Assembly: GCF_022761035.1 (NCBI RefSeq)
Contig: NZ_JAKWJP010000006.1
Span: forward strand, 186,001-250,000
Length of the DNA stretch: 64,000 nucleotides
DNA from: Microbacterium sp. SS28
GTDB lineage: Bacteria > Actinomycetota > Actinomycetes > Actinomycetales > Microbacteriaceae
Direction of reading: 5' to 3'
In this document: piece after piece, positions 34,406 through 42,040 of the stretch
How the letters are laid out: the number at the start of each line of letters is the position of its first letter
How positions within the stretch are numbered: the stretch's first letter is position 1
Translations under genes and position numbers: made by a program
The notes under the pieces: generated by a model
Database searches by the model: none
The model's input: the letters and a program-made list of their open reading frames with translations, nothing else
What the model was told of the DNA's origin: nothing

Positions 34406-35623
34406 TCAGGCGGCGAGCACGACGCGCCGGCGCTCGACCGAGAGGCTCACGATCGCCAGGACGAAGCCCGACAGCGCGAGTGCTACGCCGACCCAGGCGG
34501 GCGCGACGAAGCCCCAGCCGAGGGCGATGACGGTGCCGCCCAGGAAGGCGCCGAGGCTGTTTCCCATGTTGAGCGCGGAGTGGTTGAGGGCTGCCGCGAT
34601 GGACTGGTTGTCCTCCGCGACATCCATGAGCCGCGTCTGGATGGCGGGGCTCAGGCACGCCGAGATGAAGCCCGTCGCGAAGATGAAGACCGCGAGCGCC
34701 CACACGGTCTGCGCCGAGAGCGCGAGCAGCGTCTGCACGATCGCGAGTCCGACGAACCCGCCGAGCAGCGTTCGCTTGAGGTCGATGTCGGCCACGACGC
34801 CGCCGACGAGATTGCCGATCGTCATGCCGAGGCCCATGATCACGAGGATGATCGGCACCGCCCACTGCGGCGATCCCGAGACCTCGGTCACGAGCGGCGC
34901 GACGTAGCTGTAGACCGCGAAGAAGCCGCCGAAGCCGATCGCGCCGACGGCGAGCGTGAGCCACACCTGGCCGATCCGGAAGACGCGGAGCTCCGCGCGG
35001 AACGTGCGGGCGGAGTCGCCGTCGTGCGCGGGCACGAAGAAGGCGATGCACACGGCGGCCGCGCCGAAGATCGCGGCGACGACCACGAAGGCCGCTCGCC
35101 AGCCGACCTGCTGCCCGAGGAACGTGCCGAGGGGCACGCCCACGACGTTGGCGATCGTGAGCCCCGTGAGGACGAACGCGACGCCCTTCGCGCGCTTGCC
35201 GGGCCCGAGCACGTCTGCCGCGACGAGGGCGCCGATGCCGAAGTACGCGCCGTGCGGAAGACCCGCGAGGAATCGCGATGCCGCGACGAGCTCGAACGTC
35301 GGAAGCAGGAAGGTCAGCGCGTTGAACACCGTCAGGGCGATCGCGAGCCCCAGCATGACGCGGTGGCGCGGGTACTTCGCGACCGCGCCGGCGATCGTCG
35401 GAGCCCCGACGACGACGCCGAGCGCGTAGAGAGTGATGAGCCAGCCCGTCTGCGCGATCGCGCCTTCGGGGTCGCCCGCCCAGAGGGTGGGAAGCAGGTC
35501 CTGCGCGATGTCGGGCAGCAGGCCCATCACGACGAACTCGGTCATGCCGATGCCGAAGCTGCCGACGGCGAGAGAGAGGAGCGCCCACATCGCCGCACCC
35601 CTCGAGAGATTCGAGGAGGTCAC
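34406..35623 (-). CDS. MFS transporter, DHA1 family (AraJ/Cml-like efflux)
   Basis: 405 residues with twelve predicted helices. FGIGMTEFVVMGLLPDIAQDL is the signature opening of the AraJ/YdhP/chloramphenicol-exporter group. It exports drugs or sugars; the substrate cannot be told. The start is the GTG at 35621-35623, placed 6 bases after TAGCAT; an ATG nine bases upstream meets a stop codon at once. It is monocistronic, with a hairpin behind it. Confidence 0.9.
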   Translation of the reverse strand: MTSSNLSRGAAMWALLSLAVGSFGIGMTEFVVMGLLPDIAQDLLPTLWAGDPEGAIAQTGWLITLYALGVVVGAPTIAGAVAKYPRHRVMLGLAIALTVFNALTFLLPTFELVAASRFLAGLPHGAYFGIGALVAADVLGPGKRAKGVAFVLTGLTIANVVGVPLGTFLGQQVGWRAAFVVVAAIFGAAAVCIAFFVPAHDGDSARTFRAELRVFRIGQVWLTLAVGAIGFGGFFAVYSYVAPLVTEVSGSPQWAVPIILVIMGLGMTIGNLVGGVVADIDLKRTLLGGFVGLAIVQTLLALSAQTVWALAVFIFATGFISACLSPAIQTRLMDVAEDNQSIAAALNHSALNMGNSLGAFLGGTVIALGWGFVAPAWVGVALALSGFVLAIVSLSVERRRVVLAA

Positions 35624-35629
35624 GCCGTC

Positions 35630-35635
35630 ATGCTA
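35630..35635 (-). promoter_or_regulatory. -10 box, leaderless MFS gene
   Basis: TAGCAT on the minus strand, 6 bases before the GTG start. Confidence 0.5.
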
Positions 35636-35712
35636 GCGGCCTGCGCGGCATCCTGTCGAATCGATTCGAGGCGCGCGGCCGGCGGTCGACGCGGGACGGC
35701 CGGGAGCCGATG

Positions 35713-36027
35713 TCAGGCGTCGGGCTGGGCGTCGATCGCGGCTTCGAGTCGCTCGATCTTGCCGTCGAGCTCGCCTGTCCAGCCCGGGCGGATGTCGGCC
35801 TTCAGCACGAGCGAGACGCGCGAACCGAAGGGCAGCACGGCCTCGGTCGCGCGCTTGACGACGTCGAAGACCTCGTCCCACTCCCCCTCGATCTCGGTGA
35901 ACATCGAGGTCGTGCGGGCGGGCAGTCCGCTGTCGCGGACGACGCGCACGGCCGCTGCGACGGCGTCGTGCACCGAGCCGTCGGCATTGCCGGTGCCGCT
36001 CGGGGCGACGGAGAAGGCGACGATCAT
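35713..36027 (-). CDS. Thiamine-binding protein (MTH1187/YkoF-like family)
   Basis: 104 residues of the ferredoxin-like fold family PF01910. MIVAFSVAPSG, the helix VHDAVAAAVRVVRDSGL, and TSMFTEIEGEWDEVFDVV are family hallmarks. Members bind thiamine or hydroxymethylpyrimidine and are thought to act as cytoplasmic carriers or sensors. The ATG has GGAGG about 5 bases upstream. It lies 28 bases after the stop of the GT87 gene on the same strand and may be co-transcribed with it. Confidence 0.85.
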   Translation of the reverse strand: MIVAFSVAPSGTGNADGSVHDAVAAAVRVVRDSGLPARTTSMFTEIEGEWDEVFDVVKRATEAVLPFGSRVSLVLKADIRPGWTGELDGKIERLEAAIDAQPDA

Positions 36028-36055
36028 GGGGTTCCTCCAGGGATGGGGCGGGCGT

Positions 36056-37264
36056 TCAGAGCTGCGCGGCGCGGACTGTGGTGCGGACGGGCACCCGGAC
36101 GAGGCGCGCGACGATCCACGCGAGCATGACGGCCAGGAGCAGGTTGCGGATCGTGAGCAGGGCGCCGGGCCCCGCCTCGGCGAGCAGGAGCCCCCGGTAG
36201 GTCATGGGATACACCGCGAAGGTGAGCCCCGCGATCGCGAGGCCCAGGACGGCGGGCTTCCACCAGCGACGCCGGTCGATCACGAGCCCCACGACGAGCG
36301 GGGCGATGATCCAGGTCACGTACTGCGGCGAGCCGACCTTGTTGAACACGATGAAGGCGAGGACGAGACCGAGACCCAGATTCGGGTACAGCGAGACGAA
36401 CGCGGCGCCTCGCCACGCCTTGTACCCGCCCACGGCCGCGACCGCGAGGACGGCGATCGCGAGCAGCGGCGTCATGAGCGCGATGAGCGCGTCGACCTCA
36501 GGTCCCGTGACCTGGAAAGTGAGCAGATCCCGGTCGTAGTAGATGAAGGACCCCGGGATGCCGGCCACGGCCCGCCACAGATAGAACGTGCTGACGGGAG
36601 CCTCGAGCTGCAGTCCGCGATCCGTCTGGTCGGTCACGAAGCCGAGCAGGTTCGCGGCTCCGCCCGCCGCGACGACGACCGCGACGATCGCGGCCGAGAC
36701 GACGGCTCCGCTCGCGAAGACCGCCAGGCGCCGACGCACGGCGATGAGGGCGGCCACGACGAGCGCGGCGGGCCACACCTTGATCCACGTCGCGGCGGCG
36801 AGCAGGGCAGAGCCCAGCCACGGCCTGCCGATGAGCCACAGGCTCCCCGCGATCGCGAGGGCGACGGTGAGGCCGTCGAGCCGATACATCCCGACCGGGC
36901 CGAGCACCGCGATGAAGACGAGCCAGTACCAGCCGCCGAGCCACCGCCCCGTCGAGGTCGCGCGTCCGATGAGCACCGCGAAGGCGAGCGCATCGCATGC
37001 CGTGACGAGAAGGGCCCACGCGACGAGGTAGCCGGCGATCCAGGCGAGGCCCTGCGCGATGACCATCGGCAGCAGCGCGAGCTGCGGGTACACCCAGGGC
37101 GCGGTGATCCCGACGATGCCGTGTCCTTCGAGCGCCCGCCTCGACCACGGCTCGTAGACGTTGGTGACATCGCCCATCGGCTGGTTCGGCAGGAGGAACC
37201 CGAGCACGGCGACGCCGACATGGACGACGGCGAATGCGATCCACAGCACCGCCCGCCTCGACAC
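36056..37264 (-). CDS. GT87-type integral membrane glycosyltransferase
   Basis: 402 residues with ten or more hydrophobic helices. The first extracytoplasmic loop after helix 1 carries the acidic DVTNVYEPW segment typical of GT-C enzymes, and a second is PWVYPQLALLP. The family (polyprenol-phosphate-mannose-dependent alpha-mannosyltransferases) builds actinobacterial lipomannan and related glycans. The acceptor is unknown. The GTG at 37262-37264 lies 6 bases after TAGGAT. Codon use is native. Confidence 0.8.
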   Translation of the reverse strand: MSRRAVLWIAFAVVHVGVAVLGFLLPNQPMGDVTNVYEPWSRRALEGHGIVGITAPWVYPQLALLPMVIAQGLAWIAGYLVAWALLVTACDALAFAVLIGRATSTGRWLGGWYWLVFIAVLGPVGMYRLDGLTVALAIAGSLWLIGRPWLGSALLAAATWIKVWPAALVVAALIAVRRRLAVFASGAVVSAAIVAVVVAAGGAANLLGFVTDQTDRGLQLEAPVSTFYLWRAVAGIPGSFIYYDRDLLTFQVTGPEVDALIALMTPLLAIAVLAVAAVGGYKAWRGAAFVSLYPNLGLGLVLAFIVFNKVGSPQYVTWIIAPLVVGLVIDRRRWWKPAVLGLAIAGLTFAVYPMTYRGLLLAEAGPGALLTIRNLLLAVMLAWIVARLVRVPVRTTVRAAQL

Positions 37265-37270
37265 CTCCCC

Positions 37271-37276
37271 ATCCTA
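37271..37276 (-). promoter_or_regulatory. -10 box, leaderless GT87 gene
   Basis: TAGGAT on the minus strand, 6 bases before the GTG start. Confidence 0.5.
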
Positions 37277-37365
37277 GAAGGCACGATGGCGGCGGCTTTC
37301 CGCCCGTGTCACGGGCCGACGCCACCCGCGTGAACGCGTGGCCGCTGCGCGCCGCGTCCCCCGGC

Positions 37366-38199
37366 TCAGAGCAGCTCGGCGACGGCGAACGGCAGGACTT
37401 CGGCGACATCGAGCGCCGTGATCGGCCCACCCGCGGGACCGAGGCGCTCCGCAGCGAGGCGTGCCGCGCGGCCGTGGAGCCACGATCCCGACGCGGCGAG
37501 GGCTGCGAGCGTCTCGGCATCGGGGATCGCATCCGTCGCCGCGGCGGCCACGAGCGCGCCGATCACGCCGCCCAGCACATCGCCCGTTCCCGCCGTCGCG
37601 AGCCACGGCGTGCCGGCCTCGACGAAGCGCACCGATCCCGACGGGGCGGCGACGATCGTCGTGCCGCCCTTCAACAGCACCGTCGCACCGAGCGCCTCGG
37701 CCGTCTCGATCGCCGCGGCAGCGCGCCCCTCGCGGTCGTCCTGTGATGCGTCTGCCAGCCCGAGCGCCTTGCGCAGCCGCGCGTGCTCGCGGTCGTGGGG
37801 CGTCACGATCCGGGGAGCTGTCGCGCCCGGCGCGAGATCGAGGGCGCCCGCATCGACGATGACGGGGAGCTCGCCGGACAGGATGCCGCGCAGGGCATGC
37901 GTCTCGACGGACGCGCGGGAGGCGGCATCCGTTCCCGACCCGATGAGCCACGCCTGCACCCGCCCGTCGACCGTCACGGTCTCGGGGCGGCGCTGCAGGA
38001 CGAGGTCGCGGGCAGGCCCGACGTAGCGCACCATTCCGAGGCCCGTGCGCCAGGCCGCCTCGACGCCGAGGACGGCGGCACCCGGGTATTCGACCGACGC
38101 GGTTCGGACTCCGAGCACGCCACGGGAATACTTGTCGTCGGCGGCGGTTGGCCTCCTGAGGAATCCCGCAACGTCGGAAGCCGCCCACGATCCGCCCAT
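37366..38199 (-). CDS. nnrD: ADP-dependent (S)-NAD(P)H-hydrate dehydratase
   Basis: 277 residues of the YjeF C-terminal (ribokinase-like) fold, repairing hydrated NADH/NADPH. KYSRGVLGVRTAS, the VTPHDREHARL segment and the anion-hole motif WLATAGTGDVLGG are diagnostic. The epimerase domain (NnrE) that is often fused N-terminally is absent here, so it must be encoded elsewhere. The ATG lies 7 bases after TAGTGT, a leaderless arrangement. It diverges from the Old Yellow Enzyme gene. Confidence 0.93.
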   Translation of the reverse strand: MGGSWAASDVAGFLRRPTAADDKYSRGVLGVRTASVEYPGAAVLGVEAAWRTGLGMVRYVGPARDLVLQRRPETVTVDGRVQAWLIGSGTDAASRASVETHALRGILSGELPVIVDAGALDLAPGATAPRIVTPHDREHARLRKALGLADASQDDREGRAAAAIETAEALGATVLLKGGTTIVAAPSGSVRFVEAGTPWLATAGTGDVLGGVIGALVAAAATDAIPDAETLAALAASGSWLHGRAARLAAERLGPAGGPITALDVAEVLPFAVAELL

Positions 38200-38206
38200 G
38201 GGCCAC

Positions 38207-38212
38207 ACACTA
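38207..38212 (-). promoter_or_regulatory. -10 box, leaderless nnrD
   Basis: TAGTGT on the minus strand, 7 bases before the ATG. It lies within 16 bases of the divergent gene's start. Confidence 0.5.
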
Positions 38213-38227
38213 CGCCGGAGTGCACGA

Positions 38228-39331
38228 ATGACGACGACCCTCTTCTCGCCCCTCACGATCCGCGGGCTGACGGCGCGCAACCGCCTGTGGGTTGCCCCGA
38301 TGTGCCAGTACAGCGCCGTCGACGGCGTACCGCAGGAATGGCACCACACGCACCTCGCGCAGTTCGCGTCCGGCGGAGCGGGCATCGTCATGGCCGAGGC
38401 GACGGCCGTCCTCGCCGAGGGTCGCATCTCGCCCGAGGACACCGGCATCTGGAACGACGAGCAGCGCGACGCGTGGGCTCCCATCACGGCCGCGATCCGG
38501 GCACGCGGCGCCGTTCCGGCGATCCAGCTGGCCCACGCGGGCCGCAAGGCCTCGACGTGGTCGCCCTTCTCCACCGGGCGCGGGAGCGTCCCCGTCGGCG
38601 CGGGCGGCTGGCCGACCGTCGCGCCGTCCGCCGTCGCGTTCGAGGGCTACGCCGAGCCCGCCGAGCTCGACATCGCGGGCATCGACGCGATCGTCGACGC
38701 GTTCGCCGCTGCGGCGCGCCGCTCGCTCGAGGCGGGCTTCGAGCTGCTCGAGATCCACGCCGCGCACGGCTACCTCGTCCACGAGTTCCTCTCGCCCCTC
38801 GCGAATCTGCGCACCGACGAGTACGGCGGATCGCTCGAGAACCGCGCGCGCCTGCTGCTGCGGATCGTCGATGCCGTGCGGGATGCCGCAGACCGCTGGC
38901 GCGCAGACGCCTCCTCCGCGGCCGAGGTGCCGCTGTTCGTCCGGTTCTCCGCGACCGACTGGGCCGACGGCGGCCTCACGGTCGAGGAGACGGCGGTCGT
39001 CGCGGGCTGGGCGGCCGAGCGCGGCACGGACTTCTTCGACATCTCCAGCGGCGGCCTCGTCGCCCACCAGCGGATCGTCCCCGGCCCGGGGTACCAGGTG
39101 GGTCTCGCGCGTCACGTGCGCGATGCCGCGGGCGTGCCCGTGAGCGCCGTCGGCATGATCGACACGGGCCGCCTCGCCGAGGACGTCCTGCAGCGCGGCG
39201 ATGCCGACGCGATCATGTCGGGACGCGAGTGGCTGCGCGACCCGCACTTCGCCCTGCGCGCCGCGGGCGAGCTCGGCGCCGACATCGACTACTGGCCGAA
39301 GCAGTACGTGCGGGCCCGCCGCCACCGCTGA
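38228..39331 (+). CDS. NADH:flavin oxidoreductase, YqjM-type Old Yellow Enzyme
   Basis: 367 residues of the FMN TIM-barrel family. The YqjM-subclass Cys is in VAPMCQYSAVDG, the substrate-binding pair lies in LAHAGRKAS and HAAHGYLVHEFLSP, and YWPKQYVRA closes the chain. These enzymes reduce activated C=C bonds; the physiological substrate is rarely known. The ATG at 38228 has GGAG 7 bases upstream. A long hairpin terminator follows. Confidence 0.93.
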   Translation: MTTTLFSPLTIRGLTARNRLWVAPMCQYSAVDGVPQEWHHTHLAQFASGGAGIVMAEATAVLAEGRISPEDTGIWNDEQRDAWAPITAAIRARGAVPAIQLAHAGRKASTWSPFSTGRGSVPVGAGGWPTVAPSAVAFEGYAEPAELDIAGIDAIVDAFAAAARRSLEAGFELLEIHAAHGYLVHEFLSPLANLRTDEYGGSLENRARLLLRIVDAVRDAADRWRADASSAAEVPLFVRFSATDWADGGLTVEETAVVAGWAAERGTDFFDISSGGLVAHQRIVPGPGYQVGLARHVRDAAGVPVSAVGMIDTGRLAEDVLQRGDADAIMSGREWLRDPHFALRAAGELGADIDYWPKQYVRARRHR

Positions 39332-39359
39332 CCCGCGCGTCCGGCGCCGGGAGACGGCA

Positions 39360-39394
39360 CGAGGGGCCGGTCGGAATCTCCGACCGGCCCCTCG
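39360..39394. terminator. Bidirectional hairpin terminator
   Basis: A perfect 16-bp stem, CGAGGGGCCGGTCGGA, with a 3-base loop ATC, between the convergent OYE and CNNM genes. The stops lie 28 and 16 bases away. Confidence 0.9.
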
Positions 39395-39410
39395 CTCGGC
39401 TCAGCTCGAT

Positions 39411-40487
39411 TCACCCGGCCCAGCGGCGGCGCCGCGTGGCGTCCTGGATCTCGCCGACGAGCTCCTCGATGATGTCCTCGAGGAACAGGACGGCCGTCGT
39501 CTCGCCGGCCGCGTTGCGCACCTGGGCGAGGTGGCGCCCCGCGCTGCGCATGAGCGCGAGGGCGTCTTCGAGATCTGTCGACTCGAGCACCGGCACCATG
39601 TGGTGGATGCGCTTCGTCGGCAGAGCGCGCGTCACTTCGGCGCCGGCGGCGCCCGCGGCATCCGGAATCTCGGCCGCCCGCAGGACGTCCTTCAGGTGCA
39701 CGTACCCGACGGGCGCGCCCTCGTCGTCGACGATGACATAGCGCGAGAAGCCGTGCTTCGCGACAGCCCCCTCGATCGCGTCGGCCGTCGTCTCGGCGGG
39801 CAGCGTCACGATGTCCGCGAGCGGCACGGCGATGTCCTTCGCCTTCTTGTCGGTGAACTCGACCGCCGCGGCGACCGTTCCCGACATGTCGTCCAGGACG
39901 CCTTCGATGCGCGACTGGTTCACGATCGTCGCGACCTCGTCGAGCGTGAAGGTCGAGGCTGCCTCGTCCTTCGGCTCGACCCGGAACAGCCGCAGCACGC
40001 TGTTGGCTGTCCAGTTGAGCGTCACGATGACGGGGTGGAAGACCTTCGAGACCCACACGAGCGGCGTCGCGAGCATCAGGACGGCGCGATCGGGGACCGA
40101 GAACGCGAGGTTCTTGGGAACCATCTCGCCGAAGACGACGTGCAGATAGGACACGACCAGCAGCGCCACGATGAAGGCGATGACGTCGACCGCCGTCTCG
40201 GTGAGGCCCGTGAGCCCGAGCGGCACCGCCAGGAGGTGGTGGATCGCCGGCTCGGAGACGTTCAGGATCAGCAGCGAGCAGATCGTGATGCCGAGCTGAC
40301 ACGTCGCGAGCATGAGCGTCGCGTGCTCCATCGCGAAGAGCGCCGTCTTGGCCGACCGCGATCCCTTCTCGGCGAGCGGCTCGATCTGCGATCGACGCGC
40401 CGAGATGACGGCGAACTCGGCGCCGACGAAGAAGGCGTTGAAGGCCAGCAGCACGACCAGCCATGCGATTCCCGCCCAGTCGTTCAT
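39411..40487 (-). CDS. CNNM/CorC-type membrane protein, short form
   Basis: 358 residues. The DUF21 membrane domain covers about 1-190 (FNAFFVGAEFAVISARRSQIE and HVVFGEMVPKNLAFS are hallmarks), followed by a CBS pair at about 200-345. It lacks the C-terminal CorC_HlyC domain found in its partner. The family is linked to magnesium or cobalt efflux. The ATG overlaps the stop of the upstream CNNM gene (ATGA), so the two are one operon and may form a hetero-dimer. Confidence 0.9.
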   Translation of the reverse strand: MNDWAGIAWLVVLLAFNAFFVGAEFAVISARRSQIEPLAEKGSRSAKTALFAMEHATLMLATCQLGITICSLLILNVSEPAIHHLLAVPLGLTGLTETAVDVIAFIVALLVVSYLHVVFGEMVPKNLAFSVPDRAVLMLATPLVWVSKVFHPVIVTLNWTANSVLRLFRVEPKDEAASTFTLDEVATIVNQSRIEGVLDDMSGTVAAAVEFTDKKAKDIAVPLADIVTLPAETTADAIEGAVAKHGFSRYVIVDDEGAPVGYVHLKDVLRAAEIPDAAGAAGAEVTRALPTKRIHHMVPVLESTDLEDALALMRSAGRHLAQVRNAAGETTAVLFLEDIIEELVGEIQDATRRRRWAG

Positions 40488-41809
40488 CGCTCGCCTCCTT
40501 CCTCGTCGTCCGTATGGGGCATGGGCTTGGGGATGAACCTCACCCGGTCGACGCGGCGGCCGTCCATGCGCTGGACGACGAGCGTGCCGTCCTCCACTTC
40601 GACCTCGTCGCCGACGGCCGGGATGCGCTCGAGCTCGCTCATGAGGAACCCGCCGACCGTGTCGTACACCTCACCCTCGGGCACGCGGATGCCCGTGCGG
40701 TCGAGCAGCTCGTCGGGGCGCAGCTCGCCCGGGAAGACGACGCGGTCGTCCTCGCGGACGATGCCCGCGCGACGGCGGTCGTGCTCGTCGAGCACTTCGC
40801 CCACGATCTCCTCGACGAGGTCCTCGAGGGTCACGACTCCCGCCGTGCCGCCGTACTCGTCGACGACGATCGCCATCTGGTAGCCCCGGGCGCGCAGCTC
40901 CGAGACGAGAGCGTCGAGGTGCACAGCCTCGGGAATCCGCAGCGGCTCGCTCGCGAGCGCGCCCACCGGCACGTCCGAGCGACGATCGCGCGGGACGGCC
41001 ACGGCCGCCTTGAGGTGAACGACGCCGACGATGTCGTCCATCGAGTCGCCGTACACGGGGAAGCGGCTGTGGCCCGTCCGCCGCGCGAGCTGGATGACGT
41101 CCTCGGCCGAGTCGCCGGCCGCGAGGGCATGGATGCTGGGGCGGGGCGTCATGACGTCGTCGGCTGTGAGCCGGGCGAAGGTGAGGCTGCGGTCGAGGAG
41201 CGACGCGGTGTCCTCCTCGAGGACGCCGGCGCTCGCACTGCGCCGCACGAGGCTCGAGAGCTCCTCAGCCGTGCGGGCGCCCGACAGCTCTTCCTTCGGC
41301 TCGATGCCGATCGAGCGCAGCACGCCGTTCGCGCTCCCGTTGAGCACGACGATCGCGGGTCGGAAGACGGCCGTGAAGCCGACCTGGAAGGGCATGACGA
41401 TCTTCGCCGTCTGCCGCGGCAGCGCGAGGGCGAAGTTCTTGGGCACGAGCTCGCCGAGGATCATCGAGAGGATCGTGGCGATCGAGACGCCCACGAAGAC
41501 GGCGATCGGCGAGACGAGCCCGGAAGGCACGCCCCACGCCGTGAGCACCGGTGCGAGCAGGCTCGAGATCGCCGGCTCCATCGTGTAGCCCGTGAGCAGG
41601 GTCGTGAGCGTGATGCCCAGCTGCGCGCTCGAGAGATGCGTCGAGGTGATCTTGAGCGCGCTGATCGTGAGTGACAAGCGGGATTCGCCGCGGTCCCGGC
41701 GCGCTTCGAGGTCGGCGCGATCGAGGTTGACCAGCGCGAACTCGCTGGCGACGAAGAGGCCGGTTCCGATTGTGAGCAGAAGCCCCACGCCCAGCATGAC
41801 GTATTCCAT
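40484..41809 (-). CDS. CNNM/CorC-type membrane protein with CorC_HlyC domain
   Basis: 441 residues. The DUF21 domain (about 1-195; LFVASEFALVNLDRADLEARR and LGELVPKNFALALP), CBS pair (about 210-335; GHSRFPVYGDSMDDIVGVVHLK, YGGTAGVVTLEDLVEEIVGE) and C-terminal CorC_HlyC domain (about 350-425; DTVGGFLMSELERIPAVGDEV) are all in place. Related proteins export Mg or Co or influence it. It is the first gene of the pair; the basic C-terminus ends in an acidic DDEEGG patch. Confidence 0.92.
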   Translation of the reverse strand: MEYVMLGVGLLLTIGTGLFVASEFALVNLDRADLEARRDRGESRLSLTISALKITSTHLSSAQLGITLTTLLTGYTMEPAISSLLAPVLTAWGVPSGLVSPIAVFVGVSIATILSMILGELVPKNFALALPRQTAKIVMPFQVGFTAVFRPAIVVLNGSANGVLRSIGIEPKEELSGARTAEELSSLVRRSASAGVLEEDTASLLDRSLTFARLTADDVMTPRPSIHALAAGDSAEDVIQLARRTGHSRFPVYGDSMDDIVGVVHLKAAVAVPRDRRSDVPVGALASEPLRIPEAVHLDALVSELRARGYQMAIVVDEYGGTAGVVTLEDLVEEIVGEVLDEHDRRRAGIVREDDRVVFPGELRPDELLDRTGIRVPEGEVYDTVGGFLMSELERIPAVGDEVEVEDGTLVVQRMDGRRVDRVRFIPKPMPHTDDEEGGER

Positions 41810-42040
41810 CAGGCATCACCCCCCATCGTGGTGGGTGCGGGTCGGTGGGGCGAGCGTCTATGACTAGGAGGGTCGTCCATCGTGCCGATCATTCTACGGC
41901 AGGCGGCGAAGACGCCGCAGATCCGGGATGCCGCTGCCCCGGTGCGGCGGAGGTCCCTTGACGCGTCGCACGCCGCACGGGACGATGAGCGCGATCGGGT
42001 GTGCAATGGCGCACGCCCCGCGTGGAAATTGGGGTCCACC

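Noticed and set aside
33863..37333. Plus-strand open frame of over 1100 codons
   Set aside because: It is antisense to the MFS, thiamine-binding and GT87 genes, which have recognisable motifs; the product is Arg/Asp/Glu junk.
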